Shown piece after piece: positions 1-7,920 of a DNA stretch of 14,566 nucleotides. The stretch comes from M3 sp045133615 (GTDB taxonomy: Bacteria; Bacteroidota; Bacteroidia; Bacteroidales; Muribaculaceae). The translations under genes were made by a program, and so were the position numbers. Under the pieces are notes generated by a model. That model was not told where the DNA came from, did no database searches, and saw only the letters and a program-made list of their open reading frames with translations. Position 1 is the first letter of the stretch. Every line of letters begins with the position of its first letter. Where the stretch lies: the NCBI GenBank assembly GCA_045133615.1, contig JBGUUQ010000052.1, positions 1 through 14,566 on the forward strand, read 5' to 3'.

Positions 1-322
1 GGGGACCTTCCTCTCAGAACCCCTACGCATCGTCGCCTCGGTGGGCCGTTACCCCGCCGACTAGCTAATGCGCCGCATGCCCATCCGTGACCGGAATCGC
101 TTCCTTTGACCTCACAGGGATGTCCCCGCAAAGTATTATGGAGTATTAGGCGGCATTTCTACCGGTTATCCTCCTGTCACGGCCAGGTTGCATACGTGTT
201 ACTCACCCGTGCGCCGGTCGCCGGCAGGTGAAGGCAAGCCTTCACCCCCGCTGCCCCACGACTTGCATGTGTTAAGCCTGTCGCTAGCGTTCATCCTGAG
301 CCAGGATCAAACTCTTCGTTGT
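1..322 (-). rRNA. rrs: 16S ribosomal RNA, 5' part (partial, runs off left edge)
   Basis: The minus strand carries the universal 16S 5' segment AGAGTTTGATCCTGGCTCAG (complement of 296-315). The mature 5' end is placed at about 322 by analogy with E. coli, where this segment starts at nucleotide 8. Reading leftwards there follow the conserved region ending in a Bacteroidales-like GGTTCTGAGAGGAAGGTCCCC stretch near the window edge. Only about the first 320 nucleotides are present; the rest of the rrn operon lies outside. Weak protein-coding frames across this stretch are shadows of the rRNA. Confidence 0.97.
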
Positions 323-508
323 TGTATTTTTGTTCTTTTCTTTTCAGAATTTTGTAGACACAAATCAAAAATACTTCAACGGCTTCATTCTTCCTCGCCC
401 GGTTTACTGCGCTTGACTTCCTGTAGAACTGACAGAGCATTTCCGCTCTTGTACTACTTCTTGTCTATTGTAAGTATTTCAATGTTCACTTGCTTTCGTT
501 CTCAAAAG
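323..508 (-). other. rRNA operon 5' leader
   Basis: This is the transcribed spacer between the probable rRNA transcription start near 508, just downstream of the promoter -7 box, and the mature 16S 5' end. Pre-16S processing and antitermination signals are expected in such leaders, but I could not identify a definite boxA or processing stem by eye. I see no gene in it; a 115-codon frame on the plus strand (188-535) crosses both rRNA and leader and is not credible. Confidence 0.6.
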
Positions 509-514
509 CGAGTG

Positions 515-546
515 CAAAGTTATAAGCTTTTTTGATACCTACCAAA
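515..546 (-). promoter_or_regulatory. Strong Bacteroidota-type rRNA promoter
   Basis: On the minus strand the -33 box TTTG (complement of 543-546) and the -7 box TAACTTTG (complement of 515-522) are separated by exactly 20 nt. Both match the Bacteroidota primary-sigma consensus TTTG/TAnnTTTG perfectly. The stretch upstream is very A/T-rich (about 541-580), as expected for an UP-like element at an rRNA promoter. Confidence 0.85.
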
Positions 547-731
547 TATTTTTTGAACTTTTTTTCACGATTTTTCAGTCTAAAATTCATCAGTCCATGA
601 ATTTCAAGCATTTACAAATTCCGTAGCTCCGTAAATTTAACATTCAAACACAATCCATTCTCGCAATAAAGCCCACATAAAAGCAATCCAACAAGAAAAA
701 AAGTCGAGTAATAAAAGTTTTCAACACTATA
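547..731. other. AT-rich divergent intergenic region between rrn and dnaE
   Basis: This A/T-rich stretch lies between the rRNA promoter and the dnaE promoter. No credible coding frame, RNA gene or terminator was seen. It probably holds upstream promoter elements for both divergent units. Confidence 0.5.
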
Positions 732-762
732 TATGAAATCTCACAAAAACGACGTAACTTTG
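732..762 (+). promoter_or_regulatory. Probable dnaE promoter
   Basis: A perfect -7 box TAACTTTG (755-762) is preceded after 19 nt by TATG (732-735), a one-mismatch -33 box. Transcription would start near 770, giving a leader of about 30 nt before the ATG at 800. Confidence 0.65.
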
Positions 763-799
763 GAATCTCTTAAACATACATATATAATATAGACATAAA

Positions 800-3700
800 A
801 TGCATCCATTTATACATCTCCACGTCCATACTCAATTTTCCGTTCTCGACGGTCAAGCCTCTGTCTCTGCACTTGTAGACAAAGCTATTGCCGATGGCAT
901 GAAAGGATTGGCCATTACCGACCATGGAAATATGTTTGGAATAAAAGAGTTTTTCAACTACACTAAAAAGAAAAACGGAAAAACCAACGATGCGATAAAA
1001 GCCACAAAAGGAGAATTGGAGAAAGCCACTGCCGATGGCAACCAAGAAGAAATCGCTCGACTCACTCAGGAATTAGCCGATTTAAAAGAAAAGCTATTCA
1101 CACCCATCTTTGGATGCGAAATGTATGTCGCCAACACAGTATTGACAGAACATACCGATAAGCGCGACACAGGTCGCCACCTCGTAGTTCTCGCGAAAAA
1201 CGAAACCGGATACCACAATCTCGTCAAAATTGTTTCGCGTGCATGGACCGAAGGTTTCTACTCCCATCCGCGTACCGACAAACAAGAGCTTGCAAAACAC
1301 CACGAAGGGCTTATTGTATGTTCGGCCTGTCTCGGTGGAGAAATACCGCGACTTATTCTTGCCGGCGAAATCGAAGAGGCGGAAAAGCAAGTACAATGGT
1401 ACAAGAGCGTATTTGGCGACGACTATTATCTGGAACTCCAGCGCCACAAAGCCACCGTACCACGAGCCAATCATGATGTCTATATCGAACAAGAGAAAGT
1501 AAACCCCGAATTAATCCGAATGGCTCGAAAATTCGACATCAAAATCATTGCCACAAACGACGTACATTTTGTAAATGAAGAAGATGCCGAAGCACACGAC
1601 CGCCTGATTTGCGTGTCTACCGGGAAAAAGTTGAACGACAACCGAATGTTATACAGCAAACAGGAGTGGATGAAGACACAAGAAGAGATGAACAGTGTCT
1701 TTTCCGATGTGCCTGAAGCATTATACAATACGATGGAAATTCTCGATAAAATAGAGGTATATTCCATCGACCACAAACCGATTTTGCCCAACTTCCCCCT
1801 CCCCGACGGATTCACCAACAACGACGACTACCTACGCTACCTAACTTATGAAGGGGCAAAACGTCGCTGGGGAGAGCCTAACGAAGAGCAACGCGAACGT
1901 ATCGACTTCGAGCTTGATACGATAAAAAACATGGGATTCCCCGGCTACTTCCTCATTGTACAGGACTTTATTGCCGCCGGGCGCGAACGAGGAGTATCTG
2001 TCGGCCCCGGTCGTGGCTCTGCTGCCGGATCGGCCGTAGCCTACTGTCTCGGCATCACGCAAATCGACCCCATCAAATACGACCTCCTTTTCGAACGCTT
2101 CCTCAATCCCGACCGTATATCACTTCCCGATATCGACATCGACTTCGACGACGACGGACGTGCCGACGTGCTTAAATATGTAACCGAAAAATATGGTGAA
2201 GAAAAGGTTGCCCACATCATTACCTACGGCACAATGGCGGCAAAATCATCAATCAAAGATGTCGCCCGCGTGCACGACCTACCCCTACCGGAAAGCAACC
2301 GATTGGCCAATCTGGTGCCGAAACACATGCCGGTCGTAAACGGGAAAGAATTGAAACCAACGCTCAAAAACTGCTACGAACATGTTCCCGAATTCAAAAC
2401 CGAACTTGGCGGTCCAAATCAACTCGTAGTCGATACATTAAAATACGCAAAAGAGCTCGAAGGCAACGTTCGCAACACCGGCGTACACGCGTGCGGTGTC
2501 ATCATTTGCCGCGACGACATCACCGATTGGGTTCCGGTATCGACAGCCTACGACAAGGACGGGGTAAAAATGCTCGTTACACAATACGAAGGATGCGTTA
2601 TCGAGGACACCGGCCTTATCAAAATGGACTTCCTCGGACTGAAAACCTTGTCGATTATCAAAGAAGCTCTCACCAACATTAAATTGACGCGAGGCATCGA
2701 CATTGACATCGACAACATCCCTATCGACGACCCGAAAACCTATGCCCTATACTGTGCCGGAAAAACCACCGGTACATTCCAATTCGAGTCGGGAGGTATG
2801 CAGAAATATTTGCGAGAGCTACAGCCAAGTACATTTGAAGACCTCATCGCAATGAATGCGCTATACCGTCCGGGACCTATGGACTACATCCCCGACTTCA
2901 TCGCCCGCAAGCATGGTCGCTCGCCCATAGTTTACGACATCCCCATTATGGAGAAATACTTAAAGGACACTTACGGCGTAACCGTGTATCAAGAGCAGGT
3001 AATGCTTTTGTCGCGTCTGCTCGCGAATTTCACACGAGGAGAAAGCGACACCCTACGAAAAGCGATGGGTAAAAAGCTTATCGACAAGATGAATGCCCTC
3101 AAAGAAAAATTCCTTACCGGCGGTAAGGCAAACGGGTATGAAGAAGCTACGCTCAATAAAATTTGGGCTGACTGGGAAAAATTCGCATCCTACGCATTCA
3201 ACAAGAGCCACGCCACATGTTATAGCTGGGTAGCATTCCAAACCGCCTACCTCAAAGCCAACTATCCGGCAGAATATATGGCAGCCGTATTGAGCCGCAA
3301 CATCACCGATATCACAAAACTCACCGGCTTCATGGATGAGTGTAAATCGATGCGCATACAAGTGCTCGGTCCCGACGTAAACGAAAGTTTCAATCGTTTC
3401 GGTGTAAACAAAAAAGGCGATATTCGTTTCGGATTGGCTGCTATCAAAGGTGTCGGCATGAACGTCGTCAACGACATCATTACCGCCCGCAACAATGGAG
3501 GTCCGTTTGAATCAATCTACGACTTCGCCGAACGTGTACCGATGCAATCGCTCAACCGACGCACCATCGACTCTCTTGCATTGGCCGGCGCATTCGACTG
3601 CTTCAAAGAGATAAAGCGCGAAGACTTTTTTGAGAAAAACAATCGCGACGAAACATTCTCCGAACAGCTCATCAGATACGGACAAATGTATCAGAACGAT

Positions 3701-4432
3701 CAAGTAAATCAAAGCATGTCGCTTTTCGGCGATGACTCATCGATGACAACAGCCGGACGCCCCGAAATAAAACCATCCGTGCAATGGGTTGACGCCCAAA
3801 AGTTGGAAAAAGAGCGCGAACTCGTAGGCATGTACCTATCAGCCCACCCACTCGACCCATTCTACATGGAACTAAACTACGGGTGCAACACCAACATCAA
3901 GCAACTTGCCGAGTTAGAACCGATAGAAGGCACCGAAGTCACGTTTGGCGGTCTTGTCACATCGTATGAGACTCGCCCCACCAGCCGAGGCTCACAATTC
4001 GGCATACTCAAAGTCGAAGACTACACCGGGACAAAAGAGCTTCGTCTTTTTGGTCAGGCCGTTGTTGATTTCGGACGATTCGGTATTCCCGGAATGCCTA
4101 TATTGATTACCGGACGTTTCCAACGACGATTCAAAAACAGCGACATAGAATTCAGCATCGTCAATGTCCGCCTACTCGAAGATGTAAAAGGCAAATTGAT
4201 ACACGACATAACCATCAATCTGTCGCGCGAAACAATCAACGACACCATACACGGTCTTATCCAAGAAGCGCTCAAATCCACCACCGACAATCGTGGCGGA
4301 CTCTATTTCCGCATTTTCGACCCGGAAATAAACCGCTCCGTACGACTTGCCGCGGGTGTCAGGATTCCAATCAACCGAAAATTAGTCGAAGACCTTCAAG
4401 ATCTCAACATAGATTTTCGTATCAACGAATAA
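800..4432 (+). CDS. dnaE: DNA polymerase III subunit alpha (DnaE)
   Basis: This is the catalytic subunit of the replicative polymerase, a family C enzyme of 1210 residues, about the usual full length. The N-terminal PHP domain (1-270) begins with HLHVHTQFS at residues 6-14 and keeps apparent metal ligands H8, H10, D17, H42, E107, H127, C177, D254 and H256. A charged helical insert (about 56-100) interrupts it and is longer than in E. coli DnaE. The polymerase core shows GPGRGSAAGSA (402-412), the catalytic PDIDIDF (443-449) with two of the three active-site aspartates, and KMDFLGL (608-614) with the third. Other family blocks are ALYRPGPMDY (687-696), YQEQVM (730-735) and a helix-hairpin-helix around 875-890. 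QSMSLFG (971-977) resembles an internal clamp-binding motif. An OB fold (about 1044-1125) and a C-terminal domain that probably contacts tau follow. The ATG start places HLHVH at the normal family position. Its divergent neighbour is an rRNA operon. Confidence 0.97.
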   Translation: MHPFIHLHVHTQFSVLDGQASVSALVDKAIADGMKGLAITDHGNMFGIKEFFNYTKKKNGKTNDAIKATKGELEKATADGNQEEIARLTQELADLKEKLFTPIFGCEMYVANTVLTEHTDKRDTGRHLVVLAKNETGYHNLVKIVSRAWTEGFYSHPRTDKQELAKHHEGLIVCSACLGGEIPRLILAGEIEEAEKQVQWYKSVFGDDYYLELQRHKATVPRANHDVYIEQEKVNPELIRMARKFDIKIIATNDVHFVNEEDAEAHDRLICVSTGKKLNDNRMLYSKQEWMKTQEEMNSVFSDVPEALYNTMEILDKIEVYSIDHKPILPNFPLPDGFTNNDDYLRYLTYEGAKRRWGEPNEEQRERIDFELDTIKNMGFPGYFLIVQDFIAAGRERGVSVGPGRGSAAGSAVAYCLGITQIDPIKYDLLFERFLNPDRISLPDIDIDFDDDGRADVLKYVTEKYGEEKVAHIITYGTMAAKSSIKDVARVHDLPLPESNRLANLVPKHMPVVNGKELKPTLKNCYEHVPEFKTELGGPNQLVVDTLKYAKELEGNVRNTGVHACGVIICRDDITDWVPVSTAYDKDGVKMLVTQYEGCVIEDTGLIKMDFLGLKTLSIIKEALTNIKLTRGIDIDIDNIPIDDPKTYALYCAGKTTGTFQFESGGMQKYLRELQPSTFEDLIAMNALYRPGPMDYIPDFIARKHGRSPIVYDIPIMEKYLKDTYGVTVYQEQVMLLSRLLANFTRGESDTLRKAMGKKLIDKMNALKEKFLTGGKANGYEEATLNKIWADWEKFASYAFNKSHATCYSWVAFQTAYLKANYPAEYMAAVLSRNITDITKLTGFMDECKSMRIQVLGPDVNESFNRFGVNKKGDIRFGLAAIKGVGMNVVNDIITARNNGGPFESIYDFAERVPMQSLNRRTIDSLALAGAFDCFKEIKREDFFEKNNRDETFSEQLIRYGQMYQNDQVNQSMSLFGDDSSMTTAGRPEIKPSVQWVDAQKLEKERELVGMYLSAHPLDPFYMELNYGCNTNIKQLAELEPIEGTEVTFGGLVTSYETRPTSRGSQFGILKVEDYTGTKELRLFGQAVVDFGRFGIPGMPILITGRFQRRFKNSDIEFSIVNVRLLEDVKGKLIHDITINLSRETINDTIHGLIQEALKSTTDNRGGLYFRIFDPEINRSVRLAAGVRIPINRKLVEDLQDLNIDFRINE

Positions 4433-4464
4433 GAGAAATTTAACCTCAAAATATAACGGCAATC

Positions 4465-4498
4465 ATTAGTGAAGTCGAAAGAATTTCACTAATTTTGC
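4465..4498 (+). promoter_or_regulatory. trxA promoter overlapping an inverted repeat (possible dnaE terminator)
   Basis: The -7 box TAATTTTG (4490-4497) lies 20 nt after TTAG (4466-4469), a one-mismatch -33 box. The same stretch is a perfect inverted repeat, ATTAGTGAA (4465-4473) and TTCACTAAT (4485-4493), with an 11-nt loop followed by TTTT. It could act as a weak terminator for dnaE, as an operator, or both; the sequence cannot decide. Confidence 0.55.
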
Positions 4499-4531
4499 CA
4501 AAGAAATAACAAACCGAATTAATACAATATC

Positions 4532-4852
4532 ATGGCAATAGAATTTAATGACCAATCCGCTAAGGAAATGATCGAATCGGGACAACCCGTAGTGATAGAC
4601 TTTTGGGCTACATGGTGCGGCCCCTGCAAACGAGTAGCCCCCATCATCGAAGAACTTGCAGAAGAATATTCCGGTCAAATCGCAATCGGAAAATATAATG
4701 TCGACGACAACACCGACCTCGCTACCGATTTCCGAATCATGTCGATTCCCACTATCCTTTTCTTTAAAGGAGGAGAAATGGTAGAACGAGTATCCGGTGC
4801 ACTCCCCAAAGCCGATTTGCAAGCAAAAATGGAAGCACTTCTTGCTCGATAA
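4532..4852 (+). CDS. trxA: Thioredoxin
   Basis: This is a 106-residue single-domain thioredoxin of typical length with no signal peptide, so it is cytoplasmic. It reduces protein disulfides and hydrogen donors such as ribonucleotide reductase, and is itself reduced by thioredoxin reductase. The active site is WCGPC (residues 28-32) with redox cysteines 29 and 32, preceded by the buried aspartate in VIDFWA (D23). The cis-proline loop is SIPT with P73, and the glycine pair at 80-81 sits in the conserved late segment. The start gives the normal beta/alpha N-terminus. It has its own promoter about 35 nt upstream and a strong terminator 25 nt downstream, so it is probably a single-gene unit although it follows dnaE in the same direction. 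Confidence 0.95.
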   Translation: MAIEFNDQSAKEMIESGQPVVIDFWATWCGPCKRVAPIIEELAEEYSGQIAIGKYNVDDNTDLATDFRIMSIPTILFFKGGEMVERVSGALPKADLQAKMEALLAR

Positions 4853-4876
4853 AAATACAATTACTCATTCTTTGTG

Positions 4877-4912
4877 AACGCCATCAATGCAACAGCATTG
4901 GTGGCGTTTTGC
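4877..4912 (+). terminator. Rho-independent terminator after trxA
   Basis: A 14-bp stem (4877-4890 with 4895-4908) contains one G-T wobble and an AACA loop. It is followed by a short T run interrupted by GC. It lies 24 nt after the trxA stop. Confidence 0.85.
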
Positions 4913-4982
4913 TTTCAAACACACCATACCCACAGCATTTTTCCAACAAAATCAATTTTTCTCAAACATTTTTTCATAAATA

Positions 4983-5014
4983 TTTGCAAAATAAAATCAT
5001 TTTGCCTAATTTTG
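4983..5014 (+). promoter_or_regulatory. glnK-amtB promoter
   Basis: A perfect -33 box TTTG (4983-4986), a 20-nt spacer and a perfect -7 box TAATTTTG (5007-5014) give a start near 5021 and a leader of about 90 nt. Short palindromes lie in the leader: GTCATaATGAC (5058-5068) and TTGCtatGCAA (5073-5083). The octamer TTGCTATG occurs both at 5012-5019, overlapping the promoter, and at 5073-5080. Any of these could bind a nitrogen-responsive regulator, but that is inference. Confidence 0.75.
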
Positions 5015-5112
5015 CTATGTATTCAAAGCAAATTGATTGCGTTTTTAGGTTTGTACCGTCATAATGACAGGCTTGCTATGCAAAAGTATTCATCATTATA
5101 ATTTTTACGATT

Positions 5113-5469
5113 ATGAAAAAGATTGAAGCAATCATCCGAAAGACAAAATTTGAAGAAGTGAAGGATGCACTTCTTGCAGCCGACATCGAATGGCTCTCGT
5201 TCTACGATGTCAGAGGCATTGGAAAATCACGGCAAGGACGCATTTATCGTGGCGTAATGTACGACACCAGTTGCATTGAGAGAACGATGATATCAGTCGT
5301 GGTTCATGACATCAACGTTGAACGTACCATCAAGGTCATTCAAGACTCTGCTGCAACAGGAGAAATCGGAGATGGTCGAATTTTCGTAATACCCGTCTCA
5401 GATGCAATTCGTATTCGCACCGGAGAGCGAGGAGACACCGCTCTATATAATGCCGAGCACGAAAAATAA
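5113..5469 (+). CDS. glnK: Nitrogen regulatory protein P-II (GlnK type)
   Basis: This 118-residue protein is a PII signal protein, a trimer that senses ATP/ADP and 2-oxoglutarate and controls nitrogen proteins. It starts with MKKIEAIIRK, the family's first strand. The T-loop spans about 36-53 with RIYRGVMY; Y50 aligns with the uridylylated Tyr51 of E. coli GlnB, and Y46 with its Tyr46. The B-loop is TGEIGDGRIFV (82-92) and the C-terminal segment is RIRTGERG (100-107), both nucleotide-binding signatures. The loop after Y50 (DTSCIERT) differs from the enterobacterial sequence. It lies 49 nt upstream of amtB in the same direction, the usual glnK-amtB pairing, so it most probably plugs the AmtB pore when nitrogen is plentiful. 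Whether it is uridylylated depends on a GlnD enzyme not present in this window. Confidence 0.95.
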   Translation: MKKIEAIIRKTKFEEVKDALLAADIEWLSFYDVRGIGKSRQGRIYRGVMYDTSCIERTMISVVVHDINVERTIKVIQDSAATGEIGDGRIFVIPVSDAIRIRTGERGDTALYNAEHEK

Positions 5470-5518
5470 TCCTCGCCACAAAAGAAACCAAAACGTACAA
5501 TTTTAATGGTAAAAAGCT

Positions 5519-6952
5519 ATGAACAAGATTAAATTCCACCGAACGATAGGTATTTTCACAATCGCCATAGCAGCAATGCTATTTGCCTCATTCACTTATT
5601 CTCAAGAGACTCCTGCCGACAGTGCAGCAATCACCACAATAGTAGAAACTGCCGAAGACGCCGTCGTCGAAGCCTCCATGGCAGAAGAAAGCACAAACGA
5701 ACTTGCCATGGGCGTAAACACTGTGTGGATGTTGTTGGCTGCAATGCTCGTATTTTTCATGCAACCGGGATTTGCATTGGTCGAAGCCGGATTCACCCGC
5801 ACCAAGAACACTGCCAATATCTTGATGAAAAACTTCATCGACTTCATGTTAGGCTCTCTGCTTTATTGGTTTATAGGCTTCGGCATCATGTTCGGACTCG
5901 GAGACTTTGCCGGTTCGCCACATCTGATGAGCTACATATTTGACAGCAACGGATTGCCCGACACCTTACCCAACGAAGGGTTCTTGGTATTCCAGACCGT
6001 ATTTTGCGCAACTTCAGCCACAATTGTGTCGGGAGCGATGGCCGAACGCACAAAATTCTCAATGTATCTCGTCTACACCATATTTATCAGCGTCTTGATT
6101 TACCCGATTTCCGGTCATTGGACTTGGGGCGGCGGATGGTTGATGAATGGCGATGAAGGTTCATTTATGATGGATACATTCGGCACCACATTCCATGATT
6201 TCGCCGGTTCCACAATCGTTCACTCTGTAGGTGGCTGGATTGCACTTGTCGGAGCAGCAATTCTTGGTCCGCGCATCGGAAAGTATGGCAAAGACGGCAA
6301 ATCGAAGGCAATACCCGGGCACAACCTCACTATTGCAGCTCTCGGTGTTTTCATTCTTTGGTTTGGTTGGTTCGGATTCAATCCCGGCTCACAACTTGCC
6401 GCAGCCACAGCCGACGACCAAGTAGCCATCTCTTTGGTATTCCTCAATACTAACCTCGCTGCATGTGCCGGTGGATTCTTCGCACTTGCAATCAGCTGGT
6501 TGAAATATGGCAAACCGTCACTTTCACTGACACTCAACGGCATTCTCGCCGGTCTCGTAGGCATTACAGCGGGATGCGATGCCGTATCCCCGGTCGGTGC
6601 CGTCATCATTGGAGCTATTTGTGGAGTATTGATGATATATTCAGTAGACTTTATCGACCGCGTGTTAAAAATCGACGACCCTGTAGGCGCAAGTTCCGTG
6701 CATGGTGTATGCGGATTCTTCGGCACAATTCTCACCGGATTGTTTTCAACAAGCGAAGGATGGCTCTACGGATTCGGTCCGTCATTTTTCGGAGCACAAC
6801 TATTTGGTGCTGCCATCGTAGGACTTTGGGCTGCCGGCATGGGTTACTTAATATTCAAACTACTCGATAAAGTACATGGTCTCCGAGTATCAAAACGTGT
6901 TGAAGAAGAAGGACTCGACATCTATGAACATGGAGAAACAGCATACAACTAA
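5519..6952 (+). CDS. amtB: Ammonium transporter (Amt family)
   Basis: This 477-residue inner-membrane ammonium channel is of the Amt/Rh family. Residues 1-29 look like a cleavable signal peptide ending TYSQE. An acidic, alanine-rich periplasmic stretch (about 30-62) follows before the first membrane helix (about 66-90). Family blocks are FALVEAGFTRTKN (85-97), FQTVFCATSATIVSGAMAER (158-177) with the candidate gate phenylalanines F158 and F162, GHWTWGGGWL (199-208), and HDFAGSTIVHSVGGW (226-240). The pore twin histidines are H235 and H395 (ASSVHGVCGFFGT). About eleven membrane segments can be counted. The C-terminal tail ends GLDIYEHGETAYN, the conserved cytoplasmic region that contacts PII. 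It shares the upstream glnK promoter and is followed by a structured region and a terminator. Confidence 0.96.
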   Translation: MNKIKFHRTIGIFTIAIAAMLFASFTYSQETPADSAAITTIVETAEDAVVEASMAEESTNELAMGVNTVWMLLAAMLVFFMQPGFALVEAGFTRTKNTANILMKNFIDFMLGSLLYWFIGFGIMFGLGDFAGSPHLMSYIFDSNGLPDTLPNEGFLVFQTVFCATSATIVSGAMAERTKFSMYLVYTIFISVLIYPISGHWTWGGGWLMNGDEGSFMMDTFGTTFHDFAGSTIVHSVGGWIALVGAAILGPRIGKYGKDGKSKAIPGHNLTIAALGVFILWFGWFGFNPGSQLAAATADDQVAISLVFLNTNLAACAGGFFALAISWLKYGKPSLSLTLNGILAGLVGITAGCDAVSPVGAVIIGAICGVLMIYSVDFIDRVLKIDDPVGASSVHGVCGFFGTILTGLFSTSEGWLYGFGPSFFGAQLFGAAIVGLWAAGMGYLIFKLLDKVHGLRVSKRVEEEGLDIYEHGETAYN

Positions 6953-6966
6953 TCGATGCTTACCCT

Positions 6967-7042
6967 GGCACACAGACTGATTTAGAGTTTTCATTCACTG
7001 ATCCGGATCGAGACGATCAGAATAGTGTTACTAATGTGTGCC
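6967..7042 (+). other. Structured 3' untranslated segment, function unknown
   Basis: GGCACACA (6967-6974) can pair perfectly with TGTGTGCC (7035-7042), enclosing about 60 nt. Inside, CTGATC and GATCAG (about 6999-7019) can form another helix, with CACT/AGTG possibly extending it after a bulge. It lies between the amtB stop and the terminator. It could be an mRNA-stabilising 3' element, a 3'-derived small RNA or a decayed element. The 76-nt size suggests a tRNA, but no T-loop consensus or anticodon arm is present. Confidence 0.35.
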
Positions 7043-7043
7043 G

Positions 7044-7078
7044 ACAGTCAGGCTCTTTGAGAGTCTGGCTGTTTTTTT
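7044..7078 (+). terminator. Rho-independent terminator of glnK-amtB
   Basis: A 13-bp stem (7044-7056 with 7060-7072) contains two G-T wobbles and a TTG loop. It is followed by a run of seven T (7072-7078). Confidence 0.88.
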
Positions 7079-7150
7079 GTGCCAACTCGATTAAACCTTT
7101 TCCAAATACAGCCGTCATAATAACAAACAACCATTTAAAACCATACGATT

Positions 7151-7852
7151 ATGAAAAAATCATTACTTTTAAGCCTGTTCATCTCCTCCTCCATATTGAT
7201 TAGTGCACAACCGATGCGCAACGAGCCGACCAAACAACCACAAAATCCCGTAGGCGGAAAGCAAGAGCAATCGTCGGCTACTCCCCGCAATCCGGTAGGC
7301 GATAACAACAAACGTGGCGAATGGAGCATAGAGCGCGGCAAGCCCGGATATAAAACCAACAACTCAGCCGCACGCAAAAGCTACAATGAAGCCATGAACT
7401 ATTACAACGGCACCAACGGCTACAAACGCGACTACCGCAAAGCTTACAACGGCTTTTATTCCGCTGCCAATCAAGGCGACCAATTAGCACAGTATCAGCT
7501 TGGGATATGCTACTATTACGGAAGAGGCGTTGAAAGCAACAAACAGCAAGCCGTTGAATGGTGGAAAAAGTCGGCAGAAAATGACTGCGTACAAGCTCAA
7601 TATGAACTCGGACGTTCGTACTATAAAGGCGATGGCGTAAAGCGCAACTACAACGAAGCCCTGAAATGGTTGACAAAAAGCGCCAATAGCGGAAATGCCA
7701 ACGCACAATACCTTCTCGGCGAAATGTACTACAACGGAAAAGGTGTAAGTCGCAACCAAGACAAAGCCAACCATTACTGGCAGCTATCAGCCAACCAAGG
7801 CAACCGAAATGCAAAAGAGCAGTTAGACAAGCACCAAAACAACCGTCGATAA
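7151..7852 (+). CDS. Secreted Sel1-repeat protein
   Basis: This 233-residue protein has an N-terminal signal peptide (1-19, ending LISAQ), so it is probably periplasmic or exposed. Residues 20-75 are a polar linker in which NPVG occurs twice (32-35, 47-50). The rest is an alpha/alpha solenoid of Sel1-like repeats. An atypical first unit (about 77-110) is followed by three units in exact 36-residue register (111-146, 147-182, 183-218). Each has A-Q-Y-x-L-G, then Y-Y-x-G-x-G-V and A-x-x-W/Y-x-x-x-S-A. Such repeats mediate protein-protein contacts; the partner is unknown. It converges on the sigma-factor operon. No consensus promoter was seen in the 70 nt upstream, so either the promoter is atypical or it depends on read-through from amtB. 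Confidence 0.9.
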   Translation: MKKSLLLSLFISSSILISAQPMRNEPTKQPQNPVGGKQEQSSATPRNPVGDNNKRGEWSIERGKPGYKTNNSAARKSYNEAMNYYNGTNGYKRDYRKAYNGFYSAANQGDQLAQYQLGICYYYGRGVESNKQQAVEWWKKSAENDCVQAQYELGRSYYKGDGVKRNYNEALKWLTKSANSGNANAQYLLGEMYYNGKGVSRNQDKANHYWQLSANQGNRNAKEQLDKHQNNRR

Positions 7853-7858
7853 ACCACA

Positions 7859-7902
7859 TCGCCCCGATGACAGATACAACTCTCCATCGGGGCGAATTAT
7901 TT
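7859..7902 (+). terminator. Hairpin between convergent genes (terminator)
   Basis: A perfect 11-bp G/C-rich stem, TCGCCCCGATG (7859-7869) and its complement (7885-7895), has a 15-nt loop. On the plus strand it is followed by an interrupted T-rich stretch (ATTATTTC). On the minus strand no T run follows, but it may still protect the 3' end of the convergent operon. Confidence 0.7.
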
Positions 7903-7920
7903 CTATTAACCGGCAATCGT

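Noticed and set aside
188..535. 115-codon open frame on the plus strand
   Set aside because: It is antisense to the conserved 16S rRNA 5' end and its leader and crosses the rRNA promoter; its composition is not protein-like.
4874..5101. 75-codon open frame between trxA and glnK
   Set aside because: It starts inside the sequence of the trxA terminator and runs through both boxes of the glnK promoter; no recognisable protein features beyond chance hydrophobicity.
6967..7042. tRNA-like length and closing stem after amtB
   Set aside because: No T-arm GTTCRA consensus, no D-arm signature and no 7-nt anticodon loop at the right place; kept only as a structured untranslated segment.
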